Shown here: piece by piece, positions 9,077-18,604 of the stretch
Position numbering within the stretch: position 1 is the stretch's first letter
Layout: each line of letters opens with the position of its first letter
Assembly (NCBI GenBank): GCA_963790335.1
Contig: CAWBOB010000007.1
Location: 124,001-188,000, forward strand
Length of the DNA: 64,000 nucleotides
Reading direction: 5' to 3'
DNA from: JAOUEA01 sp963790335
Lineage (GTDB): Bacteria; Actinomycetota; UBA4738; HRBIN12
Translations under genes and position numbers: made by a program
The notes under the pieces: generated by a model
The model's database searches: none
What the model was told of the DNA's origin: nothing
The model's input: the letters and a program-made list of their open reading frames with translations, nothing else

Positions 9077-9367
9077 TCAGCGTTCCGAGGTCGAGACGAC
9101 CTTCACGCGGAACTCCTTGCCCGGCGTGAACGCCGGAAGGTCGCGCGCCGGCACCACGATCGGGGTCTGCGGTCTGCGCGGGTTGCGGGCGATGCGCTCG
9201 TTGCGGTGCTTGCGTTCGAAGGTGCCGAAATCGGCGAGCGTCACCCGCTCACCGCGAACGACCGATTCCCGGATCGACTCGATGGCCGCATCGATCGCCC
9301 TGCCGGCGTCGGCCTTCGACAGGCCGGTGCGCCTGGAAACCTCCGCGACCAAGCCACCCTTGTTCAT
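9077..9367 (-). CDS. HU/IHF-family DNA-binding protein
   Basis: 96 aa. Starts MNKGGLVAEVSRRTGLSKAD and contains the HU signature GTFERKHRNERIARNPRRP covering the DNA-binding arm. Nucleoid-associated protein. The ATG at 9367 is preceded by GGAGGGAGA. The gene is convergent with the OB-fold gene, with 22 bp between stops. Confidence 0.92.
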   Translation of the reverse strand: MNKGGLVAEVSRRTGLSKADAGRAIDAAIESIRESVVRGERVTLADFGTFERKHRNERIARNPRRPQTPIVVPARDLPAFTPGKEFRVKVVSTSER

Positions 9368-9549
9368 GGCTGCTCTCCCTCCGGTCGAGCACGGCTCCGA
9401 ACGGCTACCGTATGCCTTCGAGCTCGATCGGGTCAAACGCCGGTCGCGCACGAGGCTTGCGGCGCAGACCGCGTCGGGAGGCTCGGACGGATCCCCGCTC
9501 GCTGTCCTGGCTCGTGCGGGTCTGCGTTGTTAGCATGCCGTGGCTGCAT

Positions 9550-9623
9550 TGGGGCGTGGTGTAACGGCAGCACGACAGGTTCTGGCCCTGTTAGTCGAGG
9601 TTCGAATCCTTGCGCCCCAGCCA
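9550..9623 (+). tRNA. tRNA-Gln (anticodon CTG)
   Basis: A complete cloverleaf can be drawn. The acceptor TGGGGCG pairs with CGCCCCA, the anticodon stem ACAGG/CCTGT closes the loop TTCTGGC (anticodon CTG), and the T arm contains GTTCGAAT. Discriminator is G at 9620 and CCA is encoded at 9621-9623. Confidence 0.95.
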
Positions 9624-9633
9624 CAGGATGGCC

Positions 9634-11250
9634 TCACGGCCCGCCGCGCGGATACGGGTCGAGCACGACCGCCGGCACCGGATCCTGCGAGAAGTCGAAG
9701 CTGCTGGCGAGGTCGCCCAGCGCCTCCACCTCCTCTCGCACGGTCGGGCGGGCGTCGGGCCAGCCGTCGGTGCGGGGATCGAGCCGCTGCCCGCCGAGGA
9801 ACCGATCCTCGATGAGCTTCAGGTACGCGTCGTAGCTCAGGGTCTGGTGGTCGATGAACCCGGGGCGCGCCCACGGACTGATCAGCAGCGACGGCACCCG
9901 CAGCCCCCAGCCGTTCTCGTCGACCACCGGCGGCTCGACGTGATCGTAGAAGCCCCCCCAGTCGTCCCACGTCACGAAGATCGCCGTGCGCAGCCACTGT
10001 TCCTCGGGTCCCTGCATCACGGCGTTCACGACCTGGGTCACCCACGCCTGGCCGTCGGCGATCGAGTCGGGCGGATGCTCGGCACGCCGGTCGGTGGGCA
10101 TCACCCACGACACGCTCGGGAGCGTGCCCTCCCGCGCCGCCTCGAGGAAGTCCGTGTTGGGCAACACGTTGTCGAGCTGCCCGGTGACATCGACCGTGCG
10201 GAACCCGGGCAGGGGGTTCTGCACCGCGTGGGTCACCGTGGCGTCCCAGTCCTGGCAGGGGGCCACGACGCAGCTTCCCGGCCCGACGAAGTAGCCCCAG
10301 GACACGCCGGCGTTGTAGAGCAGCCACGTGATGTCGGCCCACAGGTACGGCAGGGGCTCGCCCGCGGGAGGCGTCCAGTTCCTCGTCGGAAGCCCCGGCT
10401 GCTTGCCCGGATTGCGTTGATCGGATTCGCACGCCATCGGGTCGTCGGGAACCGGGCATCGAGCCGACCAGCCCGAGACCAGGAACAGGTGCGCGGGGAG
10501 CGTCCAGGAGTCGGTGGGCGCGAACATGCGATCGTGCAGGGTGTAGGTCTCGGCGTACCGCCAGTAGTTCGGGATCTCCCGGGCGGTGTGGTAGCCCATC
10601 ACATCGGGCGTCCTCCCGCCTCGAGGGCCGGACGTGGTCTGGGGACAGGGCGGCGTCGTCGGCTCCGACTCGCAGCGGTTGCCGTTGACGCGGAGGGCAC
10701 GCACGAACCCGTTCATGCGACCTCCCGCGATCGAGATCTCCGACGCGAGCTCCCCGTGCGGCCCACCGGCATCGAACACGTTGCGGTCGTGATACGAACG
10801 ATGGCAGATGGCGGGCTTCGCCGGATCGGGCAGGCACGCCACCGGCCTGCCACGCTCGTCCATCTCGATGCCGTCGGCTCCGGGGAACGTGCCGAAGTAG
10901 TGATCGAACGAGCGGTTCTCCTGCACGACGAACACGAGGTGGTCGAGGTTCATGATGCCGGCGTCGGGTCGGAACGGCCGGAACGGATCGGCCACCGGCT
11001 GGGGCTGCGGCGGGTTGCGCAGCGTGCGGGCGTCGACCCCGAGCGGGACCCGCTCGGGCGCCACGGGGAACCGGTCCGGCACGAGGAAGGGCAGGGGCAT
11101 CTCGCCCCTCGGCACCACGAGGGGTCCCGCATCGGCCGACGGTGGCGCCGGGGGGGGCGGGGGCGGATCGGCTTGCGCGTCGACACATGCCGCCGCCACG
11201 AGCGACGCGAGGGCGAGCGGCGCGACGAGGCGCCAGGTCGAACGGATCAT
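9634..11250 (-). CDS. Secreted phosphoesterase (phospholipase C / acid phosphatase family), copy 1
   Basis: 538 aa. PF04185-type phosphoesterase: the metal-site motif FVVQENRSFDHYFGTFPGAD lies about 90 residues in, and the C-terminal half has FVTWDDWGGFYDHVEPP and PSLLISPWARPGFIDHQTLS. The N-terminus is an export signal ending in LVAAAC, so it is probably a lipoprotein or exported protein. A proline-rich linker follows. Family members cleave phospholipids or phosphate monoesters; the substrate is unknown. Start at 11250 (MIRSTWRL) is preferred because it gives a normal signal peptide. It is in tandem with a close paralogue 57 bp upstream. Confidence 0.87.
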   Translation of the reverse strand: MIRSTWRLVAPLALASLVAAACVDAQADPPPPPPAPPSADAGPLVVPRGEMPLPFLVPDRFPVAPERVPLGVDARTLRNPPQPQPVADPFRPFRPDAGIMNLDHLVFVVQENRSFDHYFGTFPGADGIEMDERGRPVACLPDPAKPAICHRSYHDRNVFDAGGPHGELASEISIAGGRMNGFVRALRVNGNRCESEPTTPPCPQTTSGPRGGRTPDVMGYHTAREIPNYWRYAETYTLHDRMFAPTDSWTLPAHLFLVSGWSARCPVPDDPMACESDQRNPGKQPGLPTRNWTPPAGEPLPYLWADITWLLYNAGVSWGYFVGPGSCVVAPCQDWDATVTHAVQNPLPGFRTVDVTGQLDNVLPNTDFLEAAREGTLPSVSWVMPTDRRAEHPPDSIADGQAWVTQVVNAVMQGPEEQWLRTAIFVTWDDWGGFYDHVEPPVVDENGWGLRVPSLLISPWARPGFIDHQTLSYDAYLKLIEDRFLGGQRLDPRTDGWPDARPTVREEVEALGDLASSFDFSQDPVPAVVLDPYPRGGP

Positions 11251-11307
11251 CCCGGCGATCGTAGCCCGGGCACCCGGCCCCACCGGTCAGGCGAGCGCAC
11301 CTGGTCT

Positions 11308-12957
11308 TCAGTCGCGGAAGGGCCAGGGATCGAGCACGAGCGGCGGCAACGGCTCCTGGGAGAAGTCGAAGTCGAGCGCGAGGTCGCCGAGGATGTCGAC
11401 CGACTCCCGCACCGTGGGCCTCGAGTCTGGCCATCCGTCGGTCGCGGGGTCGAGTCGTTCACCCCCGAGGAAGCGATCCTCGATGAGCTTCAGGTACGCG
11501 TCGTAGCTCAGGGTCTGGTGGTCGATGAACCCGGGTTTGGCCCAGGGGCTGATCACCATCGAGGGCACCCGGAGCCCCCAACCGTTCTCGTCGACCACCG
11601 GCGGCTCGACGTGGTCGTAGAACCCACCCCAGTCGTCCCACGTCAGGAAGATCGCCGTGCGGAGCCATTGTTCCTCGGGCCCCTGCATCACGGCGTTGAT
11701 CGCCTTGGCCACGTAGGCCTGGCCGGACTCGATGGAGTCCGGGGGGTGCTCGCCCCGGTCCTGCTCCGGCATCACCCACGACACGCTCGGCAGGTCGCCG
11801 GCGAGTGCGTCCCGCGCGAACTCGCTGTTGGGCCTGATGCGGTCGAGCTGACCGGTCACTGCAGTCGCGGCGAACCCGGGGAGCGGATTCTGCACCGGCG
11901 CCGTGAGGATGCCGTCGAGGTGTTCGCAGGGCGGGGCGACGCAGGTGCCCTCGCCCACGTAGTACCCCCAGCTCACGCCCGCCCGGTAGAGGAGCCACGT
12001 GATCGGAGCCCAGACGTAGGGCCTCGGCTCGCCCATCTTCGGCGCCCAGATCTTCGACGGCGGATCGGCGTATCCGCCGCCGGGGAACTTCTGGTCGGAG
12101 GAGCACGACATCGGATCGTCGAGGTCCGAGCACGTCGCCGACCACGCCGAGACCAGGAACAGGTGCGCCGGTAGCGTCCACGAGTCGGTGGGCGCGAACA
12201 TGCGGTCGTGCAGCGTGAACGTGCGCGCGTACTTCCAGTAGATCGGGAGCTCGGCGCCCGTGTGGTAACCCATCACGTCGGGCTGGCCCGAGGGGCCGTC
12301 GACCGCCTGCGGGCACGGGGCTTCGTCCGGGTGTTTCTCGCACCCGTTCCCGATCGTGCGGAGCGCCTCGACGAACCCATCCATGGAACCGTCGCCGATC
12401 GCGATGCTGCTGCCGAGCTCGCCGTGCGGGCCTCCCTGATCGATGAAGTTCCGGTCGTGGTACGGACGGTGACACGTGCCGGGGGCGTCCGGATCGGGCA
12501 GGCAGTCCTTTGGCCGGCCGCTCGCGGTCATGGGGATGCCGTCGGCTCCGGGGAACGTGCCGAAGTAGTGATCGAACGAGCGGTTCTCGAGCACGATGAA
12601 GACCAGGTGGTCCAGGTTCATGATGCCGGCGGCGGCGTCGAACGGGCGAGATCGGTCCGCCGCCGGCCCCAGGGCCGGTGGAGCGCGGAGCGGACCTCGA
12701 TCCACACCTCGAGGAGCGTCGGCGGGGTCCGGCTCGCTCACGAGTCCCGGCGCCCCCATCACGTCGTGCGGCTCGATCCAACCGGAGTCCGCCGGGTCGG
12801 ATGCGGTCGCCGGCGATGGTAAGTCGGTCGCCGGGACCGATGCCGACGAAGGTGCCGCCGGGTCCGATGCCGTCGTGCAGGCCGCCGCCACGAGCCCGGC
12901 GAGCGCGACGGAAGCTGCGGCGGCGGCGACACGGAGCGGGCGCATACGGCGGCCCAT
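11308..12957 (-). CDS. Secreted phosphoesterase (phospholipase C / acid phosphatase family), copy 2
   Basis: 549 aa paralogue of the downstream gene. It shares the FIVLENRSFDHYFGTFPGAD motif and the FLTWDDWGGFYDHVEPP block. The N-terminus has basic residues, a hydrophobic stretch and LVAAACTT, an exported lipoprotein-like start, then a Ser/Ala/Pro-rich linker. The mature domains align along their length but the linkers differ. Tandem arrangement with a 57-bp gap suggests a duplication with both copies kept for phosphate or lipid scavenging outside the cell (inference). Confidence 0.87.
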   Translation of the reverse strand: MGRRMRPLRVAAAAASVALAGLVAAACTTASDPAAPSSASVPATDLPSPATASDPADSGWIEPHDVMGAPGLVSEPDPADAPRGVDRGPLRAPPALGPAADRSRPFDAAAGIMNLDHLVFIVLENRSFDHYFGTFPGADGIPMTASGRPKDCLPDPDAPGTCHRPYHDRNFIDQGGPHGELGSSIAIGDGSMDGFVEALRTIGNGCEKHPDEAPCPQAVDGPSGQPDVMGYHTGAELPIYWKYARTFTLHDRMFAPTDSWTLPAHLFLVSAWSATCSDLDDPMSCSSDQKFPGGGYADPPSKIWAPKMGEPRPYVWAPITWLLYRAGVSWGYYVGEGTCVAPPCEHLDGILTAPVQNPLPGFAATAVTGQLDRIRPNSEFARDALAGDLPSVSWVMPEQDRGEHPPDSIESGQAYVAKAINAVMQGPEEQWLRTAIFLTWDDWGGFYDHVEPPVVDENGWGLRVPSMVISPWAKPGFIDHQTLSYDAYLKLIEDRFLGGERLDPATDGWPDSRPTVRESVDILGDLALDFDFSQEPLPPLVLDPWPFRD

Positions 12958-13082
12958 GCTAGCGGCAGGCCGGACCGGCCCGCCTGCACGGTCGCGGCCG
13001 GGGACACGGCGCGGCGGGCCAGGCCATGGCGACCACCCCGCTACGATGACGTCGAGCTGCGCACAGCCCGAGGAGGCCCGCG

Positions 13083-14543
13083 ATGAGCGAAACCGGCGTA
13101 CCAGTCCGCTTCCCAGTGACCCTCATCCCCGGCGACGGCATCGGCCCAGAGGTCGTCGCATCGGCCCGGGCGATCGTCGAGGCGACCGGCGCGCCGATCG
13201 ACTGGGAAGAGTTCGAGGCCGGTGCCGAGGTCTTCCGCAAGGGCGTCGCATCGGGGGTGCCGCAGGAGACGATGGACTCCATCGCGCGCACGCGGGTCGC
13301 CCTCAAAGGCCCGCTGGAGACCCCGGTGGGGTTCGGCGAGAAGAGCGCCAACGTCACCCTGCGCAAGCTCTACGAGACCTACGCCAACGTGCGGCCGGTG
13401 CGCGAGATGCCGGGCGTGACGACACCGTACTCGGGACGCGGCATCGACATGGTCATGGTGCGCGAGAACGTCGAAGATCTCTACGCGGGGATCGAGTACA
13501 TGCAGACCCCGGGGGTCGCGCAGGCGCTGAAGCTGATCAGCGTGAAGGGCTCGGAGAAGATCGCGCGCTTCGCCTTCGAGTACGCCCGCAGCGAGGGACG
13601 GCCGTCGGTCGCCTGTGCGACCAAGGCGAACATCATGAAGTTCACCGAAGGAACGCTGAAGCGGGTGTTCGAGCGGGTGGCCCCGGACTACCCCGAGATC
13701 GAGTCCTGGCACGTGATCGTCGACAACGCCGCGCACCAGCTCGTGAAGCGCCCCGAGCAGTACGACGTGATCGTCACGACCAACATGAACGGCGACATCC
13801 TCTCCGACCTGTCGAGCGCCCTGATCGGGGGTCTCGGGTTCGCGCCCAGCGCCAACATCGGCAACGAGGTCGCCATCTTCGAGGCCGTGCACGGCTCGGC
13901 GCCGAAGTACGCCGGCAAGGACGTGATCAATCCGACCGCGGTGATCCTGTCGGCCGTGCTGATGCTGCGCTACCTCGGTCTGTTCGACGAGGCATCCGCC
14001 ATCGAGCACGCGGTCTTCGTGACCCTGGAAGCCGGCACGCTCACCGGCGACGTGGTCGGCTACGACCGCGGCACCCCGACGAGTGCCTACACCGAGGCGA
14101 TCATCGCCAACCTGGGCCGGAAGACCGAGACCTGGACGGTGCGCGAGGTCAAGCCGTTGCAGCTCCCCGTGCTCTCGGATGACCCCGACTACGTCAAGCC
14201 GAGCGACCGCAACGTGGTCGGGCTCGACGTGTTCGTCGAGTCACCGCTCACCGCCGACGAGCTCGGGGCCTCGCTCACCGAGCTCGCCCAAGGCACGCGG
14301 CTCGAGCTGAAGATGATCTCGAGCCGCGGCACCAAGGTATATCCGCCGACCGGTGCCATCACCGACACGCTCGATCACTGGCGGTGCCGGTTCATCATCC
14401 GTGAGGACCCCGGCGACCTGTGGGACGAGGACGTGCACCAGCTGCTCGCTCGCATCTCCCGCCGTCACACCTGGATGCACATCGAGAAGCTGATGGAGTT
14501 CGACGGCGAGCTCGGATTCACGAGGGATCAGGGCGAGAACTAG
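13083..14543 (+). CDS. Isocitrate dehydrogenase (isopropylmalate/isocitrate dehydrogenase family, long form)
   Basis: 486 aa. Starts with VTLIPGDGIGPEVV, the dehydrogenase family motif, then YANVRPVREMPGV and NMNGDILSDLSSALIGGLGF before EAVHGSAPKYAGKDVINPTA. The approx. 150-residue C-terminal extension (from TWTVREVKPLQLP) matches the long NADP-dependent isocitrate dehydrogenase type described for alphaproteobacteria and some actinobacteria. It converts isocitrate to 2-oxoglutarate in the TCA cycle. It stands alone, divergent from the phosphoesterases. Confidence 0.87.
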   Translation: MSETGVPVRFPVTLIPGDGIGPEVVASARAIVEATGAPIDWEEFEAGAEVFRKGVASGVPQETMDSIARTRVALKGPLETPVGFGEKSANVTLRKLYETYANVRPVREMPGVTTPYSGRGIDMVMVRENVEDLYAGIEYMQTPGVAQALKLISVKGSEKIARFAFEYARSEGRPSVACATKANIMKFTEGTLKRVFERVAPDYPEIESWHVIVDNAAHQLVKRPEQYDVIVTTNMNGDILSDLSSALIGGLGFAPSANIGNEVAIFEAVHGSAPKYAGKDVINPTAVILSAVLMLRYLGLFDEASAIEHAVFVTLEAGTLTGDVVGYDRGTPTSAYTEAIIANLGRKTETWTVREVKPLQLPVLSDDPDYVKPSDRNVVGLDVFVESPLTADELGASLTELAQGTRLELKMISSRGTKVYPPTGAITDTLDHWRCRFIIREDPGDLWDEDVHQLLARISRRHTWMHIEKLMEFDGELGFTRDQGEN

Positions 14544-14706
14544 CGGGTCGCACGTCGCTCGGGCGATGCATCGTGATGGCGCGCGTGTCGTCTGCGGCCC
14601 CCTCGGAGCCGGCGCTCGAGTCCCTGATCGAGCGCTCGAGCTCCGACGAGTTCCGCAGCTCCCGTTCCCTGCTGCGGAGCAGATCATGGGTCCAGCCGAA
14701 GATCAT
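14518..14706 (-). CDS. Possible 62-aa protein, unknown
   Basis: The ATG at 14706 is preceded at 8 bp by AAGGAGG, an unusually good ribosome-binding site for a random ORF. The product is polar, with a charged helix (LLRSRERELRNSSELERSIR) and no recognised domain. It overlaps the last 26 bases of the convergent isocitrate dehydrogenase gene and is divergent from the ArsR-type regulator at 14817, so it could be under that regulator. Could also be chance. Confidence 0.35.
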   Translation of the reverse strand: MIFGWTHDLLRSRERELRNSSELERSIRDSSAGSEGAADDTRAITMHRPSDVRPASSRPDPS

Positions 14707-14791
14707 CGTCGTCACCTCCTTCCCATCGAGATGCTTCAGCGTTTGCTACAACGTTTCAAGGCGGACCCTACCGCCTTGCATTCCGACCCGA

Positions 14792-14805
14792 TAGCATTTA
14801 AGCTA
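14792..14805. promoter_or_regulatory. Palindrome in front of the ArsR-type regulator gene
   Basis: TAGCATTTAAGCTA is a near-perfect AT-rich inverted repeat standing out in this GC-rich DNA. It ends 11 bp before the ATG of the regulator gene and lies between divergent ORFs, the expected place for an autoregulatory ArsR-type operator (inference). Confidence 0.45.
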
Positions 14806-14816
14806 ACTCGAACGCG

Positions 14817-15830
14817 ATGTCGATCACGATCACCCTCTCGAGCGACGATCTGGCCGAGATGCGCTTCGCCTTCTCCCCCATCTGGGAACTCGGCATGAGC
14901 CTGTACAAGCCGATGCGAGACCCCTCGAAGCACGCTCTGCATCTGCCGTGGGTGCAGCAGGCGAAACAGGCGATCGAGGGGCACGACCTCGAGGTCCTGT
15001 TCGCGGTGGTGCCGCCGATGGGAACCGAGGCTCGGCCGGCGCATCCGTACATCCCCGACTTCCTCACGCCGCCGCCCGAATCACCCTTCCCCCAGTTCGA
15101 GGACGAGCTCGAGCGGGTAGCGCGGACCGATCCGTCGCGTATCAGCACCGAGCTCGGGCACATGACGGAGTCGCTCGACGGCGCGCCGCTCCCGGCGCTG
15201 ACGCAGGCGATCCTCGACGATCCGGCGCCGTTCCTGCCGCGCCTCGTGGAGCAGATGCGCCAGTACTGGACGCTCACCATCGACCGGCACTGGCCCCGCA
15301 TCAGGGCCCTGCACGAGGCCGACGTGACCTACCGCGCCCGGCAGCTCGCCCTCGGCGGCGCCGAGCTCCTCTTCGAGGACCTGCACCCCTCGCTCTCGTG
15401 GGCCGGCCACGAGCTCGTGATCGACAAGCACATGTTCGACGATGTCGATCCCGGCGGGCGCGGGCTCGTGCTGGTCCCGGCGGTCTTCGATTGGCCGGGC
15501 ATCGCGCTGTTGATCGGCGAGGGCCTGCAGCCGACACTGTCGTACTCGCCGCGCGGCATCGCCGAGATCTGGGATCAGCCCGCCATGCCATCTCGCAACG
15601 GTGCCATGGACGACCTGATCGGCGGCACGAGGGCGGACATGCTGCGTGCCCTCACCGTGCCGATGACCACCAGCGAGCTCGCGCACCGTCTGCACCTGAC
15701 ACCGGCGGCCGTGTCGCAGCAGCTCGGTGTGCTCCGGCGGGCCGGCGTCGTCGACGCGAGGCGCCAGGGCCGCGAGGTCTACTCCGAGCTCACGGCTCCG
15801 GGCCGCGGCCTGCTCGACCTGCTCGGATGA
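14817..15830 (+). CDS. ArsR-family transcriptional regulator with DUF5937-like N-terminal domain
   Basis: 337 aa. The N-terminal about 240 residues match the actinobacterial architecture in which a large effector-like domain (MRFAFSPIWELGMSLYKPM near the start) precedes a winged helix-turn-helix. The C-terminal ArsR domain has TTSELAHRLHLTPAAVSQQL then GVLRRAGVVDARRQGREVYS. Such proteins usually repress a neighbouring transporter or their own gene. No obvious transporter target lies next door here; only a small divergent ORF does. Start ATG at 14817. Confidence 0.85.
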   Translation: MSITITLSSDDLAEMRFAFSPIWELGMSLYKPMRDPSKHALHLPWVQQAKQAIEGHDLEVLFAVVPPMGTEARPAHPYIPDFLTPPPESPFPQFEDELERVARTDPSRISTELGHMTESLDGAPLPALTQAILDDPAPFLPRLVEQMRQYWTLTIDRHWPRIRALHEADVTYRARQLALGGAELLFEDLHPSLSWAGHELVIDKHMFDDVDPGGRGLVLVPAVFDWPGIALLIGEGLQPTLSYSPRGIAEIWDQPAMPSRNGAMDDLIGGTRADMLRALTVPMTTSELAHRLHLTPAAVSQQLGVLRRAGVVDARRQGREVYSELTAPGRGLLDLLG

Positions 15831-15979
15831 CGGCCGGTTCACGTGGTGGCGACCCGATGATCGGATCCACCGGGTGGGCGTGCGCAGCGACGGTCCCACA
15901 GGTACCCTTCGGACACATCTCCTGACCGGTGCTCGGAACCCCTCGGGATCCGGGCGGCCCCCTCGCGGAAGGAACCGAC

Positions 15980-17192
15980 ATGTCCCCCCTTCGACGCAAC
16001 GGTCTGCTGGCCTCGCTCGTCGCGATCACCTTGATGCTCGGAGCGTCGGCTCGTGCCGCGACACCATCGGAGTCCCCCGACGACACCGCGATGGCCGACG
16101 GACCGGTCCGCGCGACGGTCGTCGCCGGCGGTCACGTCTGGATCGGCGGCAACTTCTCGAACATCCTCAGCCCCAACGGCTCGGACCCGACCCCGGCCGG
16201 GAACATCGCAGCGCTGTCGCTCTCGACCGGCCTGCTGTCGACGACCGCCGATCCGCCGGCGTTGAGCGGGGGCGCGGGGGCGCAGGTCCGGGACATGTCG
16301 CTCGGCTCCGACGGCATCCTCTACGTCACCGGCACGTTCCTCTACCGGTTCGGCGGCGTCGATCGCCGGCACACCGTGGGCATCGACCCCGTCACGGGCC
16401 GCATCGTTCGCGGGTTCTGGACGATCGTGGGTCGCACCGTGCTCGCCGCATCCGGTCGCGTGTACGTCGGCGGATCGCGGCTGCGCGCGTACCTTCCCGA
16501 CGGTCGCCGCGACACCGGCTTCTCCGACGTCGTGCCGTCATTGGACCGTTCGATCCGGCTCCCGGAAGAGACACCGCAGATCCTCGACCTGGACGTCATG
16601 CCCGACGGCGACCTCGCGGCAGCGGGCCACTTCGACCTGGTCAACGGCCGAGCCCAGAAGGTCGCCGCCAAGGTCGCACCGGTCACCGGCGCGGTGCGCT
16701 CCTGGTCGGTGGCAGGGGTCGGTCCGAGCAGCAAGGCGTACGGCATCTCGGCCGAGGTGCGACAGGGACGGCTCCTGGTGGGCGCCGGCGGCTCGGACTT
16801 CGCGGCGCTCTACGAGCCGCCACCCCCGGGCGCGGACCAGACCGTGTGGCGTCAGGTGTGGAAGACCGACACGTCAGGCTCAGCGCAAGCCGTCGCGGTG
16901 TACGACGCCGGCACCGTGCTCGTGGGCGGACACTTCAACACCATCGCCCATGGTCCACGCGAACAATGCGGTTCCAACCAGGTTCCCGTCGGGGACTGCC
17001 TGGCGATCCCGCGGCTCGCCGCGCTCGATCGCGCGACCGGCATCACCGAACCGACCTGGCGTCCCAACCCGTGCTGCCACTACCTGGGCGTCTGGGCGAT
17101 CGCGGTGCGACAGGGTCGCGCGCACATCGGCGGCCAGTTCACGCAGGTGAGCCGGCGTGCAGCAGGCGAACTACGCCCGTCTGTCTCCGTGA
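15980..17192 (+). CDS. Secreted beta-propeller-like protein (frameshifted at the very end)
   Basis: About 400 aa. A signal peptide (LLASLVAITLMLGASARA) is followed by repeats of the type ATVVAGGHVWIGGNFS, LYVTGTFL, LVGGHFNTI and AHIGGQFTQVS, typical of secreted propeller proteins with delta-60/kelch-like repeats. Ligand unknown. As read, the frame goes on to 17242 with an atypical tail. One base fewer near 17150-17156 gives the usual ending VQQANYARLSP and a stop at 17190-17192. The latter is probably correct. ATG at 15980 has GGAAGGA in front. Confidence 0.72.
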
Positions 17193-17259
17193 TAACAGAC
17201 GGTGGCCGACCCCTCGGGGCGGACGGCGGGCCGGTTGGATAAGCTAGCCGGACACGCAC

Positions 17260-17335
17260 GGTCCCATCGTCTAGAGGCCTAGGACACTACCCTCTCAAGG
17301 TAGAGACACGGGTTCAAATCCCGTTGGGACTACCA
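17260..17335 (+). tRNA. tRNA-Glu (anticodon CTC)
   Basis: Cloverleaf with acceptor GGTCCCA/TGGGACT (a G-U closing pair), D-arm TCTAGAGGCCTAGGACA, anticodon stem CTACC/GGTAG around CTCTCAA (anticodon CTC), and T arm ACGGG/CCCGT around TTCAAAT. Discriminator A and encoded CCA at 17333-17335. Confidence 0.93.
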
Positions 17336-17654
17336 CAGATCCGTGTGACCTCGGCACAGACTCTTTCGAGGGACTCCAGTTGGACAAGTCGGGCTCTTCA
17401 GGAACAGGAGTGACGGATCTCCGCGGCTCCACCCGAGGAGATGCGGAATCGGGCGACACAGACGACTTCGGCAGGCTTCGCCGAACAGAGCACTGCCATC
17501 GTATCGGTACCTCCCGGGCCCCGTTCACTCAGACACGTACTCTCGATCGAGACCCAACCTGGGGGTTCTGGATGGTCTCCGGGGCAGGAATCAGACATGC
17601 CCCTGGTATCGAAAATGGCTCGGGGCCGGCGCGATGAAAGAGGCCAGGAGGCTT
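17336..17654. other. Intergenic, no gene recognised
   Basis: 320 bp between tRNA-Glu and the MBL gene stop. Short frames here read as antisense of the tRNA or low-complexity Arg/Ser/Pro sequence without ribosome-binding sites. No clear terminator or repeat was seen. Confidence 0.5.
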
Positions 17655-18515
17655 CTAGCGACGCCGGAGCCACCTCTGTCCTCCTTGCCGGACGATCCGA
17701 CCGAGGGGGGACGGTGGAACATGCGCGGTCGCGAGCGTCAGCCCCTCCGACTCCGCTCGGTCGAGCCACACGGCCCGTGAGCGGCTCCCCTCTTCCGGAT
17801 CTTCGTCGCCTGGTGAACGGAACCCAGGGTCGTTCAGTTGAAACGTGAAATGCAGGAGGTCCCCCGCGAAGAGCACGCGCTCGCCGCCGGCGTCCAAGAG
17901 AACGCACCTGTGTCCCGGAGTGTGACCCGGCGCGTGTCGCAGACTCAGGCCGGGCGACAACTCGCGGTCCTCGATGGACGTGTCCAGCTGCCCCGCTGCC
18001 TGGAGCGGGGCGATCGCCTCGGCGAACTCGCGTTCGTCCTCCTCGTCGACGAAGCCTCGCATCCACACGACGTCGGCGTCATGGAGGTGGTACAGGGCCT
18101 TCGAGAATCGGGGGATCCGACCGGTCGACGACCGCATCGTATTCCACCCTGTGTGGTCGGAATGGGCGTGGGTGAGGATGACGTCGTCAACGTCGTCCGG
18201 CAAGACGCCGATCGCGGCCAGTTCGTCCGGCAACGTCCCGCCGACACCGAGCCATCGTCCAAAGGCGGAGTCGGCTGGGCCGACGCCCGTGTCGATCAAG
18301 GTCAGGCGCGTCGGCATGCGAACCAGGAAGCAATGGTCGCGGAAGCGCCACGAGTCGGTGGTGAACTCATCCGGGTACCTCGCAGCAAGCGACTGCGATC
18401 CGCCGGGTGGGGCGTCGCCGCCCTCATCGAATACTTCGGCGAGCGGCATCGGCGTGTCGATGTCGAGGATGGCTGTGATCTCGACGTTACCCAGGGTCAA
18501 CGTCGCGGCTGGCAT
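17655..18515 (-). CDS. MBL-fold metallo-hydrolase
   Basis: 286 aa. The metal-binding motif LTHAHSDHTGW (H116, H118, D120, H121) and later APGHTPGHRC and FAGDLLH give the full set of metallo-beta-lactamase-fold ligands. It hydrolyses an unknown ester or lactone; this subgroup includes quorum-signal lactonase-like enzymes, but assignment by eye is not possible. ATG at 18515. The SnoaL-like gene lies 89 bp upstream on the same strand. Confidence 0.87.
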   Translation of the reverse strand: MPAATLTLGNVEITAILDIDTPMPLAEVFDEGGDAPPGGSQSLAARYPDEFTTDSWRFRDHCFLVRMPTRLTLIDTGVGPADSAFGRWLGVGGTLPDELAAIGVLPDDVDDVILTHAHSDHTGWNTMRSSTGRIPRFSKALYHLHDADVVWMRGFVDEEDEREFAEAIAPLQAAGQLDTSIEDRELSPGLSLRHAPGHTPGHRCVLLDAGGERVLFAGDLLHFTFQLNDPGFRSPGDEDPEEGSRSRAVWLDRAESEGLTLATAHVPPSPLGRIVRQGGQRWLRRR

Positions 18516-18604
18516 CGAAGAACCCTACCGGGCCTCGCGACGCCTGAGGCGGGCGGGTCGCCCGGGTCCACAGTCCGACGGACGGGTGGAGGTCGAGCGC
18601 AGAT

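Noticed and set aside
9610..12174. Long plus-strand open frame opposite the two phosphoesterases
   Set aside because: It is the antisense of two clear genes with strong domain motifs; composition is Arg/His/Gly/Asp-rich shadow sequence typical of high-GC DNA.
17295..17528. Minus-strand 77-residue frame ending VVPTGFEPVSLP
   Set aside because: The ending is translated from the antisense of tRNA-Glu, a known spurious peptide pattern.
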